A stretch of DNA of 64,000 nucleotides. It comes from Planctomycetota bacterium. GTDB lineage: Bacteria > Planctomycetota > UBA8742 > UBA2392. The notes beneath the pieces were generated by a model. The model did not search any database, was not told the DNA's origin, and worked only from the letters and a program-made list of their open reading frames with translations. The first letter of the stretch is position 1, and each line of letters begins with the position of its first letter. Positions 24,802 through 32,930 of the stretch are shown in pieces. The position numbers and the translations under genes were made by a program. The DNA is taken from positions 1,860,001 to 1,924,000 of the forward strand of contig JACKID010000001.1 in assembly GCA_020638675.1 (NCBI GenBank). The letters are read 5' to 3'.

Positions 24802-25826
24802 TCGACACAGGTTTTCGCGACTATGCCAAAGCGGCCGAGCTGCTGAAGAACGGCAGGCGCTTCGTCATCGGCGGGCACCCGATGATGGACGGCGACGCCA
24901 TCGGCAGCCTCTACGCGCTGTATCACTCGCTGACAGCATCCGGTCGCGACTGCCTTGCGGTCACGCAGGACCACGGGCTGGGCAAGTACGAGTTCCTCGA
25001 TGACTCCATGGTCCTCAGGCCGTTGTCGGACCTGCCGCCCGTCCTGACCGGCTACGACACCTGCATCGTCGTCGACTGCGGCGCGCAGAGCCGTGCGCGC
25101 GCGATCCTCGACCGGCTGGCCCCCGGCACCACGATCATTAACCTCGATCACCACATTGACAACCCGGGCTTCGGCGACGGCGTGGTCGTGATCCCGGACG
25201 CGAGCAGCAGCGGCGAAGTTGTATTCCAGGTGCTGAAGAAGGCCGGTATCCCGTTGACGAAGCAGGCCGCCGAGGCGCTGTTCACGGCAATCGTCACGGA
25301 CACCGGGCGATTCATGTTCAGCAACAGCACGCCGGAAAGCTACCGGATCGTCGCCGAATTGATCGAGCAGTTTGACCTGGATGTGGCCAGCCTGACCGGG
25401 CAGATCTACCGCGTGAAAACGCCGAACCGGTTGAGGCTCGAGGCGCTTGTGGCCCAGAGCATCGAGACGCGCATGGACGGCAAAGTCGTGATTGCCCGTG
25501 TTTCGCGCAAGATGCTTGACGACACCGGCTGCACCGAGGCCGAGGCGAACGAGATGATCGTGATTCCCAAGTCGCTCAGGGGCAGCATGGTCTGCATCCT
25601 TTTCCGTGAAATGGGCCCGACCGAGCTGAAGGTAAGCCTGCGCAGCGAAGGCCAGATGGCGGTCAATGACATCGCAGCGAGTTTCCGCGGTGGGGGACAT
25701 CTGCGCGCGGCCGGCTTGCAGGTGCACGGGCGACCGGTCGCGGACGCAGAGGCGGAGATCGTGGAAGCGGTCACGTCGGCGCTCACCGCCACCCTGAAGG
25801 AAACAGGCGGCAAGATCGTCGTCTGA
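24798..25826 (+). CDS. DHH/DHHA1 phosphoesterase (NrnA-like)
   Basis: A 342-residue protein with the DHH and DHHA1 domains of NrnA-type enzymes, which degrade short oligoribonucleotides or hydrolyse cyclic dinucleotides and 3'-phosphoadenosine phosphate. The first motif is GGHPMMDGDAIGS, with two Met where PD or NPD is usual; the metal aspartates are kept. CIVVDCG, NLDHHIDN (DHH) and RGGGHLRAAG (DHHA1) are intact. The start is a TTG at 24798, read in TTGA overlap with the FAH stop and preceded by GGAG. It closes the four-gene coupled operon 22275-25826. Confidence 0.85.
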   Translation: MIDTGFRDYAKAAELLKNGRRFVIGGHPMMDGDAIGSLYALYHSLTASGRDCLAVTQDHGLGKYEFLDDSMVLRPLSDLPPVLTGYDTCIVVDCGAQSRARAILDRLAPGTTIINLDHHIDNPGFGDGVVVIPDASSSGEVVFQVLKKAGIPLTKQAAEALFTAIVTDTGRFMFSNSTPESYRIVAELIEQFDLDVASLTGQIYRVKTPNRLRLEALVAQSIETRMDGKVVIARVSRKMLDDTGCTEAEANEMIVIPKSLRGSMVCILFREMGPTELKVSLRSEGQMAVNDIAASFRGGGHLRAAGLQVHGRPVADAEAEIVEAVTSALTATLKETGGKIVV

Positions 25827-25873
25827 GCTTTCCACACGCCTTGCTTGTCTGTTGCGTCCGCTACACTACGCAC

Positions 25874-26698
25874 ATGCCGATTTCGCGTTCCGAACTTGCG
25901 AGACAACTGCGCGGCCACGTCGAGCTACTGGCGGCGGCCGGCATGCATGAAGTTGGGCTGAGCCCGGAGGCACGCAACATGGCGCCCAAGCCGCGCGCAA
26001 AGAAGCCGATGCCTGCAAAGGCGGTAGCCGCTCCCGCCAGGAAGGCGCCCGCGGCGGTCGGGTTCAAGCCGGTGATCGTGCCTTCCGTTGCGGTGGAAGA
26101 GCTGCAGAGATTCGACAGCGACGCCGCCCAAGCCCTGCAACCTGTAGCCGAGGAAGTCCGCGTATGCGGCAAGTGCAAGCTGTGTGAATCGCGCACGCAG
26201 ACGGTGTTCGGCACCGGCGATCCGCGTTCGCCCCTGATGATCATCGGCGAAGCACCCGGCGGTGATGAAGACGTGAAGGGCAAGCCGTTCGTCGGTCGCG
26301 CCGGCAAACTGCTCACCGACATCATCGAGAAGGGCATGAAGTACAAGCGCGAGCACGTCTACATCGCGAACGTGCTCAAGTGCCGCCCGCCCGGCAACCG
26401 CAACCCCGAGCCCGAAGAGATCGAGGCGTGCCGCAGCTACCTGGAGCGCCAGATCGAGATCATCAACCCGAAAGTCATCCTCGCCGTCGGGCTGTTCCCG
26501 GCGCAGTGGCTTACGGGCAAGAAGATGGCGATCGGCAAACTGCGCGGACAGGTACACGAAGTAGACGGGCGCGCCATCATCTGCACTTACCACCCCGCCT
26601 ACGTGCTGCGCAACTACACCGTCGAGACGCGCAAGAAGGTCCACGAGGACGTATTGCTGGCCGTCGAGATCCTCGGCAAAGGCCCGCTGGTCAGTTAG
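25874..26698 (+). CDS. Family 4 (iron-sulfur) uracil-DNA glycosylase
   Basis: Removes uracil from DNA in base-excision repair. The 4Fe-4S cysteines are visible as CGKCKLCESR (about 97-106) and later in LKCRPPGNRNP and EACRSYLE. Motif A is GEAPGGDEDVKGKPFVGRAG and motif B is YHPAYVLRN. An N-terminal extension of about 90 residues precedes the catalytic domain. It contains a helical start (SRSELARQLRGHVELL) and a Lys/Ala/Pro-rich flexible linker. The start is the ATG at 25874. The gene stands alone after the DHH operon. Confidence 0.92.
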   Translation: MPISRSELARQLRGHVELLAAAGMHEVGLSPEARNMAPKPRAKKPMPAKAVAAPARKAPAAVGFKPVIVPSVAVEELQRFDSDAAQALQPVAEEVRVCGKCKLCESRTQTVFGTGDPRSPLMIIGEAPGGDEDVKGKPFVGRAGKLLTDIIEKGMKYKREHVYIANVLKCRPPGNRNPEPEEIEACRSYLERQIEIINPKVILAVGLFPAQWLTGKKMAIGKLRGQVHEVDGRAIICTYHPAYVLRNYTVETRKKVHEDVLLAVEILGKGPLVS

Positions 26699-26808
26699 TC
26701 CCAACGCCGGCGCAGTCGGGGCGTACTACTCACTGGATGTGGTATCGGTCGGATCAGGGCCCGTAGCCCTGGTTGCCGACGACTCCAGTACCTTTCAGGG
26801 AGACGGTC

Positions 26809-27651
26809 ATGCGCGACATCCTCCGCACCGCTGGTGCATTGTTGCTGATGGTGTTGTTCGGCCTGGCGCTCACCGGCGCGCAGGACAAAGGGGACCAGGG
26901 CTCCAATATGGAGCCGCCAAAGGACGGCAAGGGCGTCATCTTCAAGGGAACGTCCGAAGATGTGGCCCTGCACGACGTCATTCGCATGTACGTCGAGGAT
27001 TCCGGCCAGACGGTTCTCTACGATCCGAAAAAGCTGGCGGGCAACGTTACGGTGGTCGCGCCCAAGGCGGGCGCTGAGATGACTACGGAAGACCTGGTGC
27101 AGTCGGCGTTGAAGCAGTTCCGGCTGACGATGCTTTCCGACGGCAACGTACAGGAGATCATCCCCGCGGCCGAGGCGATCACGCAGTGCGAGACCGTTGA
27201 TCGGGAACAACTGAAGAGCCTGCCACCAGGGAGATTCGTCCGCGTGCTGGTTCAACTCAAGGCATGCGAAGCGAATGCCGTACGCGGCGCACTCCAGAAC
27301 CTGACAACGAGGCAGGGCGGGGTAGTCAATCCGATTGCAGGCTCCAACTCGCTCATTCTCTGCGACTACGTCAGCAACATGGAAGACATGTTGAAGTTGA
27401 TCGACGACATGGAGGCGAGCACGGAGGTCGTCAGCCGCGTGTTCACGCTCAAGCACGTTGTCTACAGTGATATCAAGGAAGCGATCCTTTCGTCGGTGAT
27501 GTTCGGGCAAGTCCGTCGACCCGGCTCTCCCGGCGAGACAACTGTCGGCGCTACAGCCAGCGGGAAGTCGATTGTCGTGACAGGCGTCGTGTATGACATC
27601 GACCGCATTGCCGGCGTCATCGAGCAGCTGGACGTTGAGCAGGGTGACTGA
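26809..27651 (+). CDS. Exported protein with secretin N-domains but no secretin barrel
   Basis: A signal peptide (about 1-27, LRTAGALLLMVLFGLALTGA) is followed by a GspD/PilQ-like N0 domain (GTSEDVALHDVIRMYVEDSG, then LAGNVTVV). Next come two ring-building N1-type domains (FVRVLVQLKACEANAVRGAL...SNSLILCD and VVSRVFTLKHVVYSDIKEAI...SGKSIVVTG). The protein stops at 280 residues, before any outer-membrane secretin barrel. It could be a periplasmic ring or pilotin-like partner of a secretion or pilus system, but no such gene is nearby. AGGGAGA precedes the chosen ATG at 26809. It looks intact, not truncated. Confidence 0.7.
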   Translation: MRDILRTAGALLLMVLFGLALTGAQDKGDQGSNMEPPKDGKGVIFKGTSEDVALHDVIRMYVEDSGQTVLYDPKKLAGNVTVVAPKAGAEMTTEDLVQSALKQFRLTMLSDGNVQEIIPAAEAITQCETVDREQLKSLPPGRFVRVLVQLKACEANAVRGALQNLTTRQGGVVNPIAGSNSLILCDYVSNMEDMLKLIDDMEASTEVVSRVFTLKHVVYSDIKEAILSSVMFGQVRRPGSPGETTVGATASGKSIVVTGVVYDIDRIAGVIEQLDVEQGD

Positions 27652-27688
27652 TGGTTGCGGCCCGGCGGCGACGCACTACAACGAATGC

Positions 27689-27826
27689 ATGAAGCTGTAC
27701 GAGATAGCCTTCTTCGCGATGGCCACGATCATGGGCATCATCACGGCCGTTGGCGTGTTCGTGCTCATCAAGAAGGTCGAGGCCGACAAGCGCAACTCAG
27801 ACGCGGAAGACGAAGCTACTCGCTGA
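27689..27826 (+). CDS. Small single-span membrane protein
   Basis: 45 residues: a short N-terminus, one hydrophobic span (AFFAMATIMGIITAVGVFVLI) and a charged tail (KKVEADKRNSDAEDEATR). The start is the ATG at 27689, without a clear ribosome-binding site. It overlaps the 3' end of the convergent AMMECR1 gene by 11 bases. It may be cotranscribed with the secretin-N gene. The family is not recognised. Confidence 0.45.
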   Translation: MKLYEIAFFAMATIMGIITAVGVFVLIKKVEADKRNSDAEDEATR

Positions 27827-28376
27827 AGATCTGTGCCGTGAACGTGTAAATGTCAGTGGATGGCTCTTCCCACGCGTTCATCGGCAAACCGGCCTTGCGG
27901 CAGGTTTCGGCCAGGAACTCCACGCGATCCCAGCCCCACTCGACGGCCACCTGCGGCAGCAGGACGCCTGAATAGCGCCCGTTGCGAATCAGCAGCCCGT
28001 GTACGCCGGGCGTCACGTCCTCAGCGCGCGTCTTCTTCATGGGCGACAGCACGCTGATCTCATACTTCAATCCGGACAGCTCGTGCTCGCGCACCGGCTC
28101 GAAACGCGGGTCGCGCGTGCCGGCCGAAATCCCCAGCTCAATCAGTAGCTCGCCAAGCGGGCCCTCGCCGATCATGTGCCCGATGCAGCCGCGCAGGGCG
28201 CCGTCCTGCGAGTGGATCGTCACGAACGCGCCGCACGGCTCGGCCAGTCCGCCGGTGAACGCTGCATCCGGTTTCAGGCGGCGGCCGGTGCGCACATATG
28301 TCTCAAGGCTGCGGCGGGCCAGATTCAGCCCTTCGCGGCCTTCGACTTCGGTGAGCGGGCCTGTCACGTTCGTCAT
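27816..28376 (-). CDS. AMMECR1-domain protein (AmmeMemoRadiSam system protein A)
   Basis: The AMMECR1 domain fills the 186 residues. The invariant motif LRGCIGH is at about 61-67, with ISAGTRDPRFEPV and YEISVLSPMK as the usual following blocks and GRYSGVLLPQVAVEWGWD near the end. The domain is universal in archaea and eukaryotes, and in bacteria it is often clustered with MEMO and a radical-SAM gene. Neither partner is here. The biochemical role is not known. It is divergent from the ETF genes with about 105 bases of spacer. Confidence 0.88.
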   Translation of the reverse strand: MTNVTGPLTEVEGREGLNLARRSLETYVRTGRRLKPDAAFTGGLAEPCGAFVTIHSQDGALRGCIGHMIGEGPLGELLIELGISAGTRDPRFEPVREHELSGLKYEISVLSPMKKTRAEDVTPGVHGLLIRNGRYSGVLLPQVAVEWGWDRVEFLAETCRKAGLPMNAWEEPSTDIYTFTAQIFSE

Positions 28377-28481
28377 TCACATTGTCCTTGCCGTTTCGGC
28401 AGAGGCGAATATGCTCCGGGCCTTCGCATCATAGGGCGCAACGTAAGGCGCCGAAAGCACGCTGCAAGCCCCGAGAGAGAC

Positions 28482-29231
28482 ATGGACATCATTGTTTGCA
28501 TTCGCCGCGCTCCGACCACTGACGCCCGCATCAAGCCGGGCGCCGACGGCAAGACCTATGACCCCGCGGGCGTCAACTACGACATCAGCGAGTACGACAA
28601 GTTCGCGATCGAAGCCGGCATTGCCCTGAAGGAAAAGCACGGCGGCCAGGTCACGATCGTCTCGGTCGGGCCGTCGGCCGCGACGAAGGAACTTCGTACT
28701 GCAATCGCTATGGGCTGCGACGCGGCACACCTGCTGACCAGCGACGCACAGCATGACGCCTGGTCTCTGGCGCAGGTGCTGGCCGGCAAAATCAAAGAGC
28801 TGCCGCATGACATCGTCCTGTTCGGCTGGAGTTCAGTGGACAACCAGTCCGCGTCCACTGGCCAGATGGTGGCTGAGTTGCTTGGCGTGCCGAGTGTCAG
28901 TGTCGCGGTCGCGCTCGACGTTGCCGACGGCAAGGCCACAGTGGATCGCCTGGCTGCCCACGGGAACCGTGAGCGCTATGAAATCAGTCTCCCCGCGGTG
29001 GTGACCTGCACCAAGGGCCTGAACAAGCCGCGCAGCGCGAACATGAAGGGCATCATGGCCGCCAAGAAAACGGCCGTGCCGGAGACGCCCGCCAACGCAC
29101 CGGCTGACGGTGTAGCCGTCTTCAAGATGGACCCGCCGCCGCCACGCCCGGAGGGCAAGATCGTGGGCAAGGGTGCAGAGGCAGTCGGCGCGCTGGTGAA
29201 GGCACTGCGCGAAGAAGCCAAGGTAATCTGA
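28482..29231 (+). CDS. etfB: Electron transfer flavoprotein beta subunit
   Basis: 249 residues of the ETF small subunit, which with EtfA carries FAD and AMP (or a second FAD in bifurcating forms) and passes electrons from acyl-CoA dehydrogenases. Family features are the start MDIIVCIRRAP, NYDISEYDKFAIEAGIALKE, the signature VDNQSASTGQMVAELLGVP and LPAVVTCTKGLNKPR. It precedes etfA by 21 bases. Non-bifurcating or bifurcating type cannot be decided here. No dehydrogenase gene is adjacent. Confidence 0.92.
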   Translation: MDIIVCIRRAPTTDARIKPGADGKTYDPAGVNYDISEYDKFAIEAGIALKEKHGGQVTIVSVGPSAATKELRTAIAMGCDAAHLLTSDAQHDAWSLAQVLAGKIKELPHDIVLFGWSSVDNQSASTGQMVAELLGVPSVSVAVALDVADGKATVDRLAAHGNRERYEISLPAVVTCTKGLNKPRSANMKGIMAAKKTAVPETPANAPADGVAVFKMDPPPPRPEGKIVGKGAEAVGALVKALREEAKVI

Positions 29232-29252
29232 GCAGTCTAGAGGAAGAGCAGC

Positions 29253-30233
29253 ATGTCGAACGACGTACTCGTGTTCGTGGAATTCGCGGATGGCGCCCCG
29301 ACCAAGGCGGGCCTGCAGGCGCTTGGCGCCGGTGCCGCTTTGGCCGGGCAACTCGGTGGCCAGGCCGTTGCACTGGTGATCGGCTCAGGAAGCGCGGACT
29401 TGGGCAAGCATGGCGCGGCGCGAACACTGGTCGCGGGCGGCGACGCGGTTTCGAGCTACAGCCCGGACGGCTTCGCGCGCATCGTGTCGGAGCAGGCGGC
29501 GGCAACCGGGGCGGCGGCAGTGCTCGCCAGCGCGACACCGATGGGCAAGGACTTCATGGCTCGCGCCGCGGCAATGGCCAAGTGCGGGCTCGCAGCCGAC
29601 TGCACGGAATTGAAAGCGGAGGGCGGCAAGCCTCGCGCTGTTCGCCCGGTGTATGCGGGCAAAGCGTTGCAGACCGTGGAGGCCCCGGGCGCTCTTTGGG
29701 CAACCCTGCGCCCGAACGTGTTCGCGGAAATCAGCAGCGACGGCACTGCCGCCGCAGAAAACGTCACCGTTTCATTCGGCCCCGGCGATCTGAAGGCTGT
29801 CGTGAAGGAAATCGTCGCTGGCGTGAAGGGCAAGCTCGACGTCGCGGAAGCTGAAATCGTGGTCAGTGGCGGGCGTGGTCTGAAAGACCCGGCCGGCGAA
29901 GGCAAGCAGAACTGGGAGAACCTGGAGAAGCTCGCTGAGACGCTGGGCGCTGCCACGGGCGCATCGCGCGCTGTTGTGGATGCAGGCTGGCGCCCGCACG
30001 GCGAGCAGGTCGGCCAGACCGGCAAGACCGTCAGCCCGAAGCTGTACGTTGCGTGCGGAATCTCCGGCGCGATTCAGCACCTGGCGGGCATGAGCGGCAG
30101 CAAGGTGATCGTGGCGATCAACAAGGATGAGAACGCGCCGATCTTCAAAGTGGCGGACTTCGGCATCGTCGGCATGGTCGAGGATGTCGTTCCGGCACTG
30201 ACCGCCGCGCTGAAAGAAGCGATCAGCGGGTAG
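29253..30233 (+). CDS. etfA: Electron transfer flavoprotein alpha subunit
   Basis: 326 residues, the FAD-binding ETF subunit. The C-terminal FAD domain shows VSGGRGLKDPAGEGK, GAATGASRAVVDAGWRPHGE, VGQTGKTVSPKLYVACGISG and the diagnostic INKDENAPIFKVADFGIVG. The N-terminal part is Ala-rich. AGAGGAAGAG lies before the ATG at 29253. It closes the etfBA operon and is followed by a 419-base non-coding stretch. Confidence 0.94.
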   Translation: MSNDVLVFVEFADGAPTKAGLQALGAGAALAGQLGGQAVALVIGSGSADLGKHGAARTLVAGGDAVSSYSPDGFARIVSEQAAATGAAAVLASATPMGKDFMARAAAMAKCGLAADCTELKAEGGKPRAVRPVYAGKALQTVEAPGALWATLRPNVFAEISSDGTAAAENVTVSFGPGDLKAVVKEIVAGVKGKLDVAEAEIVVSGGRGLKDPAGEGKQNWENLEKLAETLGAATGASRAVVDAGWRPHGEQVGQTGKTVSPKLYVACGISGAIQHLAGMSGSKVIVAINKDENAPIFKVADFGIVGMVEDVVPALTAALKEAISG

Positions 30234-30652
30234 TTTCCCAAAATTATCTTGAGTCGCATCCGCCCCACTGGTCATGGGGGCGCGGGGCATTGTCGACGAC
30301 TTATCCACAATCTATGGGGAAATCGGGCTGGGGTGTGTCAGTTAATGTGCATGTAAAGAAAGTCCGCAAGTTACAAGGTATACTTTATAAAGTGGGCGGC
30401 TACCAACACACCCTAACTCACGTCGAGTTTGCAAGTTAGCGTTTGCCATGACTCTGATCGCGATTGGGGCTTGCAAGCCGCATTCTTCGCCTCATCTTTG
30501 CACAGCCCCTTCATTTCGGGCTTCGGCGGGACTGACTGACACCTTCTCCACATTCTCTGTGGGAAGAACAGGCAGACTTTCCGACACACCCCAAAGCCGC
30601 TTGTACAAGCCCTAGCGCACGATAACCTTACCGCGCAGGCGGATGGGTACAC
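30234..30652. other. Longest non-coding stretch, with a consensus DnaA box and repeats
   Basis: No gene is visible in these 419 bases. They hold a perfect TTATCCACA DnaA box (30301-30309), a near-match TTCTCCACA around 30544-30552 and an A+T-rich patch around 30378-30391. An 11-base sequence TGGGGTGTGTC (30329-30339) has its exact inverse complement at 30583-30593, and the octamer GCAAGTTA is repeated at 30366 and 30431. A -10-like TATACT lies in the A+T-rich patch. The region may be regulatory for the downstream gene or a DnaA-binding locus; there is no dnaA, dnaN or gyr gene beside it. Confidence 0.5.
30301..30309 (+). promoter_or_regulatory. Consensus DnaA box
   Basis: TTATCCACA matches the DnaA 9-mer exactly. 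It lies in a spacer of 419 bases that is otherwise free of genes. Confidence 0.45.
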
Positions 30653-32875
30653 ATGGCGCGCGCGGGAAAGAAACCGACTCCACGCAAGAAGACCGGCAAA
30701 GCGTCCGGCGTGAAACGTGTTTCGAAGCAGCCTGCGACGAAGAAGAAGGTAACCAAGAAGAAGACACCCGCGAAGAAACAGGCTGCCAGGAAAGCTCCGC
30801 CGAAGAAGGCCAAGAAGATCGCGACGAAGCGCGCCAAGCAGTCATCCGCAAAGAAATCAGCCACAAAGAAGCCTGCACCCAAATCAACCAGCGTTCGCAA
30901 GCGCAGCGACGTCAAACCGACCAGGAAGGCAAAGCAGCAGACACCCGCCAAGCCCACCGCGCCGTCCTACGTGCGCTCAGGCGCGCGCAGCACGACCGAC
31001 GTCGTGCGCGTTCGCGCACGCTTCACGGAGCCGTTGCGCCGGTTCAGCCCATATGAGAACCTGCGCGACCTGATCCAGGGGCAGGCCGAAAAGTACGAAG
31101 ACCGCACCTTCCTTATCTATGAGGATGACGGTCGCGAATACAGCTACCGAACGCTCGACAAGCAGACCACCAAGGTTGCCAACGTGCTGCACGACCTCGG
31201 TGCACAAAAGGGCGCGCGGGTTGTGCTGCTGCTTGAGAACTCGCCCGACTTCGTCTTTGCGTTCCTGGGTGTCATGAAGGGCGGGTTCATTGCGGTGCCG
31301 ATGAACCTGAGGCTCGAGGATGAGCGCCTGCGGTTCCTGCTTGAGGACTGTGGTGCAACCACGGTCATCACCAGCGCTGCACAGTGGGAACGTATCTCGC
31401 CTTTGCTGAGCTCATTGCCCGGGCTTGAGTCGGTGCTTGTCACAGGACAGACCGACAAGCTCGAGAGCGTCGGCATTGAGGGCAGTCACCTGGTCGATCA
31501 CGCCTCCAGCGGGGCGCCCTTCAGAATTCTGGATTTCAGGGGCTGCCTGGACGCCGCCTCCGAAGAGCTGAAGACCACCACGCTCGGCTGGTGGGATGAA
31601 GCACAGATCGTCTACACGGGCCACCACCTCGATCAGCCTCGCGGCGCGATCCTGCAGCACCGGCAGTTCATGACCTCGGCTCGCTGGCTGGCGATATGGC
31701 TTAGCCTCGACTCCATGCAGCGGTTCATGAGCGTGCTGCCGCTGTTTCACGCCAATGCGCAGATCGTCACGCTGTTTACGCCCTTGCAGATTGGCGGCAG
31801 CGTGGTGCTGTCGAAGGAGTTCAGCGTCTCGCGCGTCTGGAAGGCCGTGGAGCGCTACCGCGTCACCACCCTATCGGCCGTGCCCAGCATGCTGGGCATC
31901 CTGACTGACCGCGAGCTGTCCGAAGCCAAGGGCGCGCGCCCCAGCACGGACGCAAGCTGGCCGTCGCCGCACGAAAGCCCCGGCACACTCGCGCAGCGCG
32001 AAGATCATGACGCGCGCGACCACGGGCTTGCGCGGGCGCACGATATCAGCAGCCTTGAGCGCGTGCTTTGCGGCGCCGCGCCCCTGCCAACGGCCGTGCA
32101 GAAGCTGTTCGAGCAGGTTTTCCTGGTGCCGGTCATCGAAGGCTACAGCATGGCCGAGACGACCTGCTTCGCGATGCTGAACCCGGGCAATGGCACGCGC
32201 AAACTCGGCTCGGTGGGTGTCGCCGTCGGTGACAAGGTCGCGGTGCAGAGCAACGAAACGCAGCCCCGCCCCTTGACCGACGACTGGTTGCCGATGGCGT
32301 TGCCGCGCATGAACCCGGCGGTCTTCCCGACGGCCGAAGTCGGCGAGCCCGGCGAGATCTGCGTCTGGGGCGAAAACGTGCTGAAGGAATACTACCAACG
32401 CCCGCAGGTGAACCCGGAAGCGTTTGCGGGCGGCTGGTTCCACACCGGCGACGTGGGCTACCAGGACAGCGAAGGCTTCTTCTACGTGCTCGGGATGAAG
32501 GGCGAAGAGATTGAGCACGACGGCGTGAAGTTCATGCCGCGCGAAGTGGACGAGCACTTGTTCACGCACTCACAAGTGGAGCAGGCGGCGACGGTAAGCG
32601 TAGAAGCATCCGCCGGCTCGACCGCCACGACATGGGTCGTGATGCGCAAAGGAACGTTCCCTGACGGGCCGGAAGAAGGGCGCATGCCCAAGGACGAAAC
32701 ACAGCTCCTTGAAAAGCGGGATGAGATCCAGGCCTACCTCGCACAGAAACTTGCAGCGAAGAAGCGCCCGACGTCCATCATGTTCGCGCGCGAACTGCCG
32801 AGCGACGTGACGGGCAAGACGCGCATCTTTGACCTGAAGCAGCTCGCGGCCAGGCAGGCCGAGTTACCCAAGTAG
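30653..32875 (+). CDS. AMP-forming acyl-CoA synthetase-like protein with histone H1-like Lys/Ala tail and degenerate P-loop
   Basis: 740 residues. The first ~105 are a Lys/Ala/Pro-rich tail like histone H1 or AlgP (KKKVTKKKTPAKKQAARKAP), with no hydrophobic content. From about 130 it follows the ANL superfamily: LLLENSPDFVFAFLGVMKGG, VLPLFHANAQ, EGYSMAET, WFHTGDVGYQD, HDGVKFMPREVDEHL, and the C-terminal catalytic lysine in DVTGKTR. The ATP P-loop, normally TSGTTGxPKG, reads YTGHHLDQPRG (321-331), so the Ser/Thr/Gly loop is lost. A polar insert of ~45 residues sits near 430-470. ATP binding may be weak or absent. The tail could bind DNA, RNA or acidic surfaces. Fusion by annotation error is unlikely because the frame is continuous. 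Confidence 0.8.
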   Translation: MARAGKKPTPRKKTGKASGVKRVSKQPATKKKVTKKKTPAKKQAARKAPPKKAKKIATKRAKQSSAKKSATKKPAPKSTSVRKRSDVKPTRKAKQQTPAKPTAPSYVRSGARSTTDVVRVRARFTEPLRRFSPYENLRDLIQGQAEKYEDRTFLIYEDDGREYSYRTLDKQTTKVANVLHDLGAQKGARVVLLLENSPDFVFAFLGVMKGGFIAVPMNLRLEDERLRFLLEDCGATTVITSAAQWERISPLLSSLPGLESVLVTGQTDKLESVGIEGSHLVDHASSGAPFRILDFRGCLDAASEELKTTTLGWWDEAQIVYTGHHLDQPRGAILQHRQFMTSARWLAIWLSLDSMQRFMSVLPLFHANAQIVTLFTPLQIGGSVVLSKEFSVSRVWKAVERYRVTTLSAVPSMLGILTDRELSEAKGARPSTDASWPSPHESPGTLAQREDHDARDHGLARAHDISSLERVLCGAAPLPTAVQKLFEQVFLVPVIEGYSMAETTCFAMLNPGNGTRKLGSVGVAVGDKVAVQSNETQPRPLTDDWLPMALPRMNPAVFPTAEVGEPGEICVWGENVLKEYYQRPQVNPEAFAGGWFHTGDVGYQDSEGFFYVLGMKGEEIEHDGVKFMPREVDEHLFTHSQVEQAATVSVEASAGSTATTWVVMRKGTFPDGPEEGRMPKDETQLLEKRDEIQAYLAQKLAAKKRPTSIMFARELPSDVTGKTRIFDLKQLAARQAELPK

Positions 32876-32888
32876 CGCAGGTAAATGA

Positions 32889-32916
32889 AAACCGGCGGCC
32901 TTCGGGCCGCCGGTTT
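32889..32916. terminator. 12-bp UUCG-capped bidirectional terminator
   Basis: Perfect 12-bp stem (32889-32900 with 32905-32916) closed by a TTCG tetraloop, with an A-run on the left and T-run on the right. It serves the convergent synthetase-like and SpoIID-like genes. Confidence 0.9.
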
Positions 32917-32930
32917 GTGTTGCTGCCCCC

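Noticed and set aside
30234..30652. Chromosomal replication origin
   Set aside because: One perfect DnaA box and one near-match without dnaA, dnaN, gyr or parAB genes are too little; kept only as a finding to check.
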